Of a stretch of DNA of 7,509 nucleotides, positions 1-6,633 are shown one piece after another. How positions within the stretch are numbered: position 1 is the stretch's first letter; the number at the start of each line of letters is the position of its first letter. Under the pieces are notes generated by a model. The model saw only the letters and a program-made list of their open reading frames with translations, ran no database searches and was not told where the DNA came from. The position numbers and the translations under genes were made by a program. This stretch comes from Roseibacillus sp. (GTDB lineage: Bacteria > Verrucomicrobiota > Verrucomicrobiia > Verrucomicrobiales > Akkermansiaceae): NCBI GenBank assembly GCA_002729275.1, contig PBTP01000042.1, positions 41,295-48,803 of the forward strand, written 5' to 3'.

Positions 1-3000
1 GGGAAGGTGCAGAGATAAGGGTATGTGCCAGGTTTCTTTGGAGCAAGGAAGCGCAGGGTCTCGGAGGAGTGAGGTGCGAGCATCTTCGTTGAATACAAAA
101 TACGCTGGTCTTCAGGAATGAAGTCGTTTTTTGCTCCCTCCGGGCTCTTGGCCATCTCATTAGCCGCCAGTCCCACACTTTCGACGGGAGTTCCTTGCTG
201 GAGAATCAGAAGGTTGTGGGGCGTTGCATCTGGATTTGTGAAGACCAGTTTAACAGCTTGCCCTGCTTCGACCTCGAATCGGTTACGGCTGAAGAGAAGC
301 CTGCCGGAGATACAGCTGATTTTGATTTCTGCGAGTTTTTTCTGGGAGTCGAAGGCGGCTTCTCTTGCGTTAAGAGTGGAACTTCCTGCCTTTGTTTTGG
401 AGTTAAGATTGAATGAGGCCATGAACTCTTCTACAGGGGGGTGCGAGCTCTCACTCCAGAAAGGAAGGAGCGATTCCGCCCCGAGGGCGGTCCTGATCGC
501 ATAGTCGAGATGTGCCTCTCTGGGTTGTTTTATGATGGCCAGCACTGCTTGGAATGCCTGCGGGGTGGCGATATAGGTGGAAGCAGTCACGGCTTCGAGA
601 CGAACAAGCGCATTAGCATCGTTCGCACTGCGCAGGAGATGATTGTCCCGTTCCCCTTTGGTTAATCCGCAGCCCTGATAGCGTAGTTGGCGGGTTGCAG
701 CAGCGCGGGCATGGTGAAGGTCACACGCCAGAAGCTCGAGGAGCAGGTCGGGATCAGCGGCTCCTATTCCTCTATAGGTCCAGAGGGCTTCGATCTGATG
801 ATGACGGAAACGGTGCTCGTCGGGATCCAGTTTTTTTACCCATGAGGCAAGCTGCTTTTGAACCTCCCTCTTGGGCCTTTTCCGCAGCTCGCGTTTGGCC
901 CAGTAACGGTAGCGGTATTCCTGGCGTTTCAGTAGCTCAAGAAGAGAAGGAATGGAGGCACCTGCGATCCGGGGCGGATCCTGCAGCTTCGCGCCCTTGG
1001 GGATAATGCGCCAGATGCGGCCTGATTTGCGATCACGCCTCGGATCTCTCAGCGAATATTGAGCATGCCCTTTTATGGGGTTATACCAGTCGCAGACGTA
1101 CATTGCACCTCTGGGGCCAAAACGAACGTCTACCGGAATAAAGGAAAGGTTTGTCGAAAAAATGATATTGAACTGAAACTGTTCGCGGAAATGGTCACCG
1201 CTCTCTGTCCATCGGTGAAACTCAACTCGATTGGTCGGTTTATAGCGGACCTTCACGAACCCTCCCTGCATGTCCTCCGGCCACGAGGGAAAATCGACAA
1301 ACTCCTGCCCGCAAACTCCCGAGTATGCCGGTATGCCATTGGCGCGAGGATGCTGCGCAGGGTAAGGAGCATTGGTAGCATGGAAGGCACTTGCAAAGAT
1401 CGGATGACTGGCCACGTGCTGGCCCCAATCGTCAAAGGTAACGCCCCATGGATTGGTGTTAGGATATCCACCGAAAGCAGTGAGCTTATGGGTGCTGGGG
1501 CGAAACCGGAACCACGAGCTGTTTTTCGCCCTTACTGGGCCATATGCGGTCTCAATCTGCGAGTTATGAAAAATGGCCTCCCGGAACATAAGATCGCCAT
1601 CCGGGGTCCATACGAAGTCGTGCAAAGCATGGTGGGAATCCTCACATCCGAAACCTGTGAGAACAATTTCCCGGTGGTCGGCTTTGTCATCGCCGTCGGT
1701 ATCAGCAAGGTAAATGAGGTGAGGCTCCTCCGAGACGTAAACACCATTTCCCCCAAGAACGAAGGACAGGGGAATTTCCAGGTTATCCGCAAAGACCGTA
1801 GATTTGTCAGCCTTACCATCGCCATCGACATCTTCCAGAATGACAATTTTATCATCGGGTTTCTTTCCGGGATAGAGATGTGGATAGGTCGTTGAGCAGG
1901 AGACCCACAGCCTGCCACGAGCGTCCCAGCGCATCTGAATCGGGCAGGCTAGTTCTGGAAATTGCTCTTCCGAGGCGAAGCAATTCACTTCAAATCGTTC
2001 GTCTACCTGAAACGCGGCCAGCTCATTTTGGGGGGAAAGCCATTTATTGGCGCCACGGCCCTCGGTGGTTTTCTCCAGTGCCGGGAGATTCGAGTCGTCC
2101 ACTGATCCATTTTCGCCTTGAGCGGTCTCCCAGATCGCCTCGTTGCGGTTTGCGACCATGAGGTCGAAGTTTCGCATAGCTGGAAGGAAATCGAGGTAGC
2201 CGTACCTCTTGTTACGCCCACCGGTATAGTAGAATGTATTGAGAGGTCGGTAGCGGTGGAAAAACTGATAGGCTTTGTCCACAACCAGATCACGAACAGC
2301 CTTATTTGTCTCTGGTGCAGTTTCGCCGAAAAGGTAGCGGTAAAGGGTCCGGGCCAGGAGCAACTGCCCAGCGCCGTTAAGTTGATTCCCATTGGTAGTC
2401 AAATCACGGTTTCGGTCTTCCATGGCCGAGGCAGTGGCGCCGAACACGTCAATGAATGCTACTGCTTGCCGGGAGGCGATATCCGCCATGGCGTCACTGT
2501 AGATTCGCAGGTTTTCATTGTTACGTTCAGCGGCCTTTATGCCGCTGAGGTCTTCATTGGCGACAGGGGAGATCACTATGATCCGAGCTCCGCTGTTTCC
2601 ATTGAAGGCACGGGATTTGAGCTGAGAAAGAAATGCGTCGAACCGGGCTTTGAACGCGGGCAGACCATCTCTGCCTGCAAAGGACTCGTTGTAACCAAAG
2701 GCAGCAAATATTACATCGGTCTTGTAATAGGTCAGGTGCTGATCGAGGTCTCCGAAGTTTGCGGGTCTCGGCTGAAGATCGATCTCGTCTGCAGGCCAGC
2801 AAAAATTTCTGATGGTGAGCCTATGCTGGGGATAGCGTTGGTGAAGGAGAGTTTCGAAGAAACCGTGATGCCGAGCGTTATCCAGAACGCCACTTCCGAT
2901 AAATGCGATTCGGTCACCTTTCGTGAGATTCAGGGGAAGAGAAGTAACCGAGGGTTGGGTCTGTCGCGCCCGGGGGGATGTTTTCAGGTTGATGTAATAC

Positions 3001-3113
3001 TGGGATAAATCTGGAGATTTGCCGGGACTGCTGGCCGGCTTCTCTTTTTTCTTCTGGGCTGTAACCGGTAACAGGAGAAAGAGGCTTAATAGCAATAAAG
3101 TGAGAAAGCGCAT
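1..3113 (-). CDS. PVC-type membrane-bound dehydrogenase with N-terminal SGNH-like and C-terminal cupredoxin domains (partial, 3' end off left edge)
   Basis: One open frame of 1037 codons runs from ATG 3113-3111 to the window edge without a stop. Residues 1-20 are a signal peptide (MRFLTLLLLS, then a hydrophobic run ending VTAQ), so export is expected; this also supports the start, although no strong Shine-Dalgarno is visible. About 65-265 is an SGNH/GDSL-like fold (GDRIAFIG 66-73, FGYNESF 139-145, LTTNGNQLN 238-246). About 365-705 matches the Pirellula/Verrucomicrobium-type dehydrogenase propeller, with Ca-binding-like loops DVDGDGKAD (428-436) and DTDGDDKAD (471-479), then MYVCDWYNP (671-679). 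About 720-890 is helical and HEAT-like. From about 928 to the edge is a plastocyanin/azurin-like domain: PHNLL (965-969) gives a His ligand and YLCTF (1033-1037) a Cys ligand. The remaining ligands, and any cytochrome c domain, would lie outside the window. The likely role is periplasmic oxidation coupled to electron transfer; the substrate is unknown. It is divergent from the sulfatase at 3219. Confidence 0.9.
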   Translation of the reverse strand, partial: MRFLTLLLLSLFLLLPVTAQKKKEKPASSPGKSPDLSQYYINLKTSPRARQTQPSVTSLPLNLTKGDRIAFIGSGVLDNARHHGFFETLLHQRYPQHRLTIRNFCWPADEIDLQPRPANFGDLDQHLTYYKTDVIFAAFGYNESFAGRDGLPAFKARFDAFLSQLKSRAFNGNSGARIIVISPVANEDLSGIKAAERNNENLRIYSDAMADIASRQAVAFIDVFGATASAMEDRNRDLTTNGNQLNGAGQLLLARTLYRYLFGETAPETNKAVRDLVVDKAYQFFHRYRPLNTFYYTGGRNKRYGYLDFLPAMRNFDLMVANRNEAIWETAQGENGSVDDSNLPALEKTTEGRGANKWLSPQNELAAFQVDERFEVNCFASEEQFPELACPIQMRWDARGRLWVSCSTTYPHLYPGKKPDDKIVILEDVDGDGKADKSTVFADNLEIPLSFVLGGNGVYVSEEPHLIYLADTDGDDKADHREIVLTGFGCEDSHHALHDFVWTPDGDLMFREAIFHNSQIETAYGPVRAKNSSWFRFRPSTHKLTAFGGYPNTNPWGVTFDDWGQHVASHPIFASAFHATNAPYPAQHPRANGIPAYSGVCGQEFVDFPSWPEDMQGGFVKVRYKPTNRVEFHRWTESGDHFREQFQFNIIFSTNLSFIPVDVRFGPRGAMYVCDWYNPIKGHAQYSLRDPRRDRKSGRIWRIIPKGAKLQDPPRIAGASIPSLLELLKRQEYRYRYWAKRELRKRPKREVQKQLASWVKKLDPDEHRFRHHQIEALWTYRGIGAADPDLLLELLACDLHHARAAATRQLRYQGCGLTKGERDNHLLRSANDANALVRLEAVTASTYIATPQAFQAVLAIIKQPREAHLDYAIRTALGAESLLPFWSESSHPPVEEFMASFNLNSKTKAGSSTLNAREAAFDSQKKLAEIKISCISGRLLFSRNRFEVEAGQAVKLVFTNPDATPHNLLILQQGTPVESVGLAANEMAKSPEGAKNDFIPEDQRILYSTKMLAPHSSETLRFLAPKKPGTYPYLCTF

Positions 3114-3218
3114 AACGAGCGGAGATCCGAACAGGCTGACAAAGCCAGATATCGGATGGCGAGTCGAATTTGCGGAGATTGCCTTTTCTCGGTGCGCTGA
3201 AAGTCATAAACGAGAGGA
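3114..3218. promoter_or_regulatory. Divergent intergenic region, probable bidirectional promoter area
   Basis: These 105 bp separate the start codons of two divergent genes, so promoters for both should lie here or inside the opposing gene. I found no convincing -35/-10 pair on either strand. The best plus-strand -35 candidate is TTGCCT at 3179-3184, but the TCATAA at 3204-3209 is a poor -10. An 8-bp direct repeat, GCGGAGAT, occurs at 3119-3126 and 3172-3179. The regulatory role is inferred from gene orientation only. Confidence 0.45.
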
Positions 3219-5774
3219 GTGAGTAAGATAACTCGATCAGGAGCGGCATGTTTGTTCATTCTTATTGCTTCCGCCTTCCCGTCTGCTTTTGCAGGGGAGT
3301 GGGTTGATCTCTTTGATGGCAAGACCACCAAGGGCTGGACCCCCCGAAGCAAGGTTCTGCGTTTTGAGGCAAAGAATGGGATACTGGAACTGGAATCGAG
3401 GACCAACTGCTGGGTTGCTAATGATGTCGCTATGCGCGATTTCGAGGCGGAGCTAGAGGTTCTCCTTCCTGAAGATGCCCGAGAGGTGAATTTTAACTCC
3501 GGGTTCGCCTACCGTTGTTCGGGAGACACTGGAAAGCCAAAGGGGTATCAGTGTGAGATCGACCTTCAGAGGCCAGCGAGCATCTACGGCATTGGACTGG
3601 GAGGGTGGCTATATCCGGCGAAGGACCAAAACCAGGATTACCAGAATAAGGTCAAAGGGTTGCTCAAGGAAAGAGATTGGAACCATTTCCGGGTCGTGGC
3701 CCGGGGGTCTCTGGTGCGCACCTATCTAAATGGAAGTTTGATCGCAGAGCTATACGAGGATCGGCAGTTGGAAGGTTACTTTGGTATTCAGCATCACGGC
3801 AAGGGAGGGACAGTCCGCTTTCGCAATATCCGGGCGCGCAGGCTCGATCCAAATATTCTATGGATCACGGCGGAGGATATGAGTCCTTATCTTGGATGTT
3901 ATGGTGATGAGTTCTCCACCACCCCGCATCTTGACCGATTTGCGGAGGAGAGCGTGCGTTATACTCGTGCTTTTGCGGTAGCCCCGGTCTGCTCTCCTTC
4001 GCGGGCATGCCTGATCACGGGAGTGCACACCGTCAGTCTGGGAGCCCACCAGATGCGGTCGGCTTTTCCAATCCCAGATCGAGTAAAGGCCTTTCCGGCC
4101 TATCTCCGAAGCGCGGGTTACTTCACGAGCAATAATGTGAAGACGGATTACAATAACGGAGCGGCCCAGCGGCTGATTACCGAGGCCTGGAATGAGTCGG
4201 GTGGTAAGGCTCACTGGCGCAGTGGCCAGCGCAGGAAAGACCAGGCGTTCTTTGCGGTGTTCAATGACATGACTACTCACCAGTCCCGGACGACGGTATG
4301 GCCCCACGAGGTTTTTATCCGTGAAATTCAGTCGAAGCTCACCAAGCAAGAGATTCATGACCCGGCGGCGGTTCCCCTGCCTCCATACTATCCGGATACG
4401 CCAGTGGTTAGGAAGGAATGGGCGCGGATGTATGACTGTGTGACCTTGATGGACAGAAACACGGGGCGACTCTTGAAAGAGCTCGAAGAGGATGGGCTCG
4501 CGGATAATACGATTGTCTTTTTCTACTCCGACCACGGGACTGGAATGCCGAGGGGAAAAAGAATGCTCTATGATTCGGGGATGCGGGTAGCCTTAATGGT
4601 ACGCTTCCCGAGATGCTACCAGCACCTCGCTCCTTCTCTTCCGGGGACCGTCAATGGGGAGCTCGTCAGCTTTGTAGACTTTCCCACAACGGTTATGAAT
4701 CTGGTGGGAATCGACAAAGCGGAATACATGCAGGGCCGGAGTTTCCTGGGCGGGAACCGTGATCCGGAGCCTGATTATATTTACGGGTGCAGGGATCGTG
4801 TTGATGAGGTTTTCGAATGTGGACGCTCGCTTCGTAGCAGGAAGTATCTCTATATTCGGAATTATCATCCCCATCTAAGCCACAATCAGCCCAGTGTCTT
4901 TTCCGACCTTGGACGGACCCGGCAGGAGATCACCCGCCTTGCCAGGGAGGACCCTAAAAAGCTGAACGAGGTGCAGATGGATTATGCGGGACCAGAAAAG
5001 CCGGCCGAGGCGTTTTACGACTGCGATGCAGATCCCCATAATCTGGTTAATTTACTGGAGGGGGTGTTGACTGTGGAGCAGCGAGCAGCGTTCCGAGCGC
5101 ATCGCTTGGCCTATGAGTCTGAGCGCTTGAGATTGAGGGATCCCGGGGCGATCCCGGAAGACGAGATGTGGAGATGGGTAAGGGACGAGAAAACGTCCAT
5201 GTATGATATCCTTCTCGGGAAGAGTGATCACAAGCCTGAACTCGCTGTGGCCTGGAGTGCTGCAGACCTTGTTGGCCGATCAGATTTCCAGACTGCTCTC
5301 AAGCTGCTGAAGTCAGCTAACCCCATTGAGCGTTACTGGGCGATTCTTGCTCTGAGGGCTGGAGGTTATGAGCACAGGGACAATCTTGTGGATTATCTGG
5401 AAGATATTTCAGCCTCGGTAAGGATTGAGGCCGCCGACTGGATGGCGTGGGGAGGGAGTGGCCAGAAAGCTGCCCTTGATCGCTTGGTAAAGGAACTAAA
5501 CCATGAGGATTGGTGGGTGGCCCTGAGGGCCTGTAGGGCGATTGAGCTACTGGGCGAAAAGGCGCGTGGGGCCCTCCCCGCGATGAAAAAACTCTACTTG
5601 GAGAACCGGACTCAGAAAGGGGATGGGCCATTCTATCTCGCATTTTCTGCGGGAGCTTTTCTGGATGGGCTTGGAGAAAAAACTCAGCCCTGGGACTTTG
5701 CCCCGGGCGCTGGAGCCTTTACGCCGGAGCCTAAGAACAAGCAGGATCGGGACCGAGCCCGGATTGGGAAGTAA
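3219..5774 (+). CDS. Secreted DUF1080-sulfatase-HEAT fusion protein
   Basis: This 851-residue product starts at GTG 3219. An in-frame stop at 3207-3209 rules out a longer form, and the signal peptide (1-25, ending PSAFA) begins here. The purine-rich AGAGGAG (3213-3219) touches the start codon, so ribosome spacing is unusual; a TTG at 3252 is a weaker alternative. Residues 27-208 form a DUF1080/3-keto-disaccharide hydrolase-like LamG domain (WVDLFDGKTTKGW, WNHFRVVARG, GYFGIQHHG). Residues 212 to about 640 are a type I sulfatase: NILWITAED (metal ligands E219/D220), CSPSR (258-262) with C258 the residue converted to formylglycine, GYFTSNNVK with K308, TTHQSR with H354, and YSDHG with D438/H439. 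The key residues look intact, so activity on a sulfate ester is expected. About 675-800 holds two to three HEAT-like helical repeats. The polysaccharide target cannot be told from sequence. It converges on the DsbD-like gene, 8 bp away. Confidence 0.93.
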   Translation: MSKITRSGAACLFILIASAFPSAFAGEWVDLFDGKTTKGWTPRSKVLRFEAKNGILELESRTNCWVANDVAMRDFEAELEVLLPEDAREVNFNSGFAYRCSGDTGKPKGYQCEIDLQRPASIYGIGLGGWLYPAKDQNQDYQNKVKGLLKERDWNHFRVVARGSLVRTYLNGSLIAELYEDRQLEGYFGIQHHGKGGTVRFRNIRARRLDPNILWITAEDMSPYLGCYGDEFSTTPHLDRFAEESVRYTRAFAVAPVCSPSRACLITGVHTVSLGAHQMRSAFPIPDRVKAFPAYLRSAGYFTSNNVKTDYNNGAAQRLITEAWNESGGKAHWRSGQRRKDQAFFAVFNDMTTHQSRTTVWPHEVFIREIQSKLTKQEIHDPAAVPLPPYYPDTPVVRKEWARMYDCVTLMDRNTGRLLKELEEDGLADNTIVFFYSDHGTGMPRGKRMLYDSGMRVALMVRFPRCYQHLAPSLPGTVNGELVSFVDFPTTVMNLVGIDKAEYMQGRSFLGGNRDPEPDYIYGCRDRVDEVFECGRSLRSRKYLYIRNYHPHLSHNQPSVFSDLGRTRQEITRLAREDPKKLNEVQMDYAGPEKPAEAFYDCDADPHNLVNLLEGVLTVEQRAAFRAHRLAYESERLRLRDPGAIPEDEMWRWVRDEKTSMYDILLGKSDHKPELAVAWSAADLVGRSDFQTALKLLKSANPIERYWAILALRAGGYEHRDNLVDYLEDISASVRIEAADWMAWGGSGQKAALDRLVKELNHEDWWVALRACRAIELLGEKARGALPAMKKLYLENRTQKGDGPFYLAFSAGAFLDGLGEKTQPWDFAPGAGAFTPEPKNKQDRDRARIGK

Positions 5775-5780
5775 TCCGGG
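5758..5780 (+). terminator. Probable rho-independent terminator overlapping the sulfatase stop codon
   Basis: CCCGGATT (5758-5765) and AATCCGGG (5773-5780) form a perfect 8-bp inverted repeat around a 7-nt loop. A T-rich stretch (ATTTATTT, 5781-5788) follows on the plus strand. The TAA stop (5772-5774) lies at the junction of loop and right arm. It sits exactly between two convergent genes, where a terminator is expected. On the minus strand no T tract follows the stem, so it should work mainly for the plus-strand sulfatase, though the hairpin could also slow minus-strand transcription. Confidence 0.65.
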
Positions 5781-5782
5781 AT

Positions 5783-6616
5783 TTATTTCAAGGGATAGGA
5801 TGAATTAACCCGGAAGGCCGGTAGTGGCTTCCCTGCAGCCCATCCCTCCGATGCCACCAGAGTTCCTGAGAGGGTCATTCTGCCTTTCGGACTGAAATCG
5901 GATCGGGTAGCGGTGATGAGATAGCTGCCATCTTTTTGACGGCGGACCTTCTGTGCTGGTTCCGAGGTGATCTGGCCGTCTTCGCTGAAGAAGTAAACCT
6001 CACCGGGATTCTTTGAGGCTCCTTCAGAAGGTCGAACCCGAATCACCACGGGGTTGTCATCCGGATTTGATTCAACGGAAACGTTCCAGAGTGAGCATTC
6101 CTGTGGAAGCGCCTCGCGCTCGCTTTTAATCGCAGCAGCCCATTTACGGTCATAGCTTGGTTCACGGGTACGATTCACTGGGAGTTTGAGAGAGCGAGTT
6201 GCAAACCCGGGGTGGCATTCCTTATGGCAGGCCATCCACGCCAGTTCTCCGGAGATTGTCACTGACGTGGTCAGAATTTTTTCAGGGGGGGTAATGACCA
6301 CCAGCAGTAGGAGTTCGCGGCGGAATCCATGCGCGGGGTGGCCGGACATATCGACAATCTCCGGGGTGGGCCATGAGATCTCTCCGGCATGAAAACCCTT
6401 TGGGAGCTGCCATTCGACCGAGGTTGGTAGCCCAACGATACCCGGATACTTCCAGTAAGTGTGATAGTGCTTATCAGGAACAACATGGAGCCCTACCGTA
6501 AAGGGGGCTCCAGGTTGGATGGATTCCACTTCGGAAACAAACTGTATATCTGCACCCGCTCCCTCTACTGGCAGGGAGAGAAAAAAAATGGCGGTGAGGA
6601 AAATCAGTATCTTCAT
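5783..6616 (-). CDS. Secreted DsbD N-terminal (alpha) domain protein, stand-alone
   Basis: This is a 277-residue protein. I chose the ATG at 6616-6614 because it opens directly with a signal peptide (MKILIFLTAIFFLSLPVEG, cleavage near residue 20-22). An in-frame ATG at 6646 would add ten polar residues and overlap the upstream gene. The body matches the DsbD N-terminal/disulfide-corrector family (PF11412-like): HYHTYWKYPGIVGLPT (50-65), then WMACHKECHPG (127-137) with a C130-x3-C134 pair as the probable redox cysteines. A third cysteine is C174. In full-length DsbD this domain receives electrons from a membrane domain and passes them to periplasmic partners. Here there is no membrane or thioredoxin domain, and none is encoded nearby in the window, so the electron source is unknown. 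It starts 17 bp after the sulfatase stop with no terminator between, so the two are probably co-transcribed. Family call is strong; the biological partner is not known. Confidence 0.88.
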   Translation of the reverse strand: MKILIFLTAIFFLSLPVEGAGADIQFVSEVESIQPGAPFTVGLHVVPDKHYHTYWKYPGIVGLPTSVEWQLPKGFHAGEISWPTPEIVDMSGHPAHGFRRELLLLVVITPPEKILTTSVTISGELAWMACHKECHPGFATRSLKLPVNRTREPSYDRKWAAAIKSEREALPQECSLWNVSVESNPDDNPVVIRVRPSEGASKNPGEVYFFSEDGQITSEPAQKVRRQKDGSYLITATRSDFSPKGRMTLSGTLVASEGWAAGKPLPAFRVNSSYPLK

Positions 6617-6633
6617 GAATGGAAGAGGGTCTG

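Noticed and set aside
1059..1895. Long plus-strand open frame (278 codons)
   Set aside because: It is antisense to the propeller region of the dehydrogenase, where the minus strand encodes Ca-binding-like loops and family motifs. The plus-strand translation resembles no known protein.
1532..1918. Minus-strand open frame of 128 codons inside the dehydrogenase gene
   Set aside because: It is a shifted frame of the real gene; the true frame continues unbroken from 3113 to the window edge.
2118..3008. Long plus-strand open frame (296 codons) opposite the dehydrogenase gene
   Set aside because: It is antisense to the SGNH-like and linker region of the minus-strand gene, which has clear family motifs and a signal peptide. 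The plus-strand product has no recognisable domain.
3146..3156. Near-palindrome around GATATC in the divergent intergenic region as an operator
   Set aside because: Only the central six bases are symmetric, and the flanks mismatch, so it is not distinguishable from chance.
3858..4535. Minus-strand open frame of 225 codons inside the sulfatase fusion gene
   Set aside because: It lies antisense to the intact sulfatase catalytic domain, including CSPSR, and has no signal peptide or domain.
6581..6588. Run of eight A (T8 on the coding strand) in the DsbD-like signal peptide, considered as a phase-variation site
   Set aside because: The run simply encodes Ile-Phe-Phe in the hydrophobic core and the frame is intact. 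A tract of eight alone is weak evidence for phase variation.
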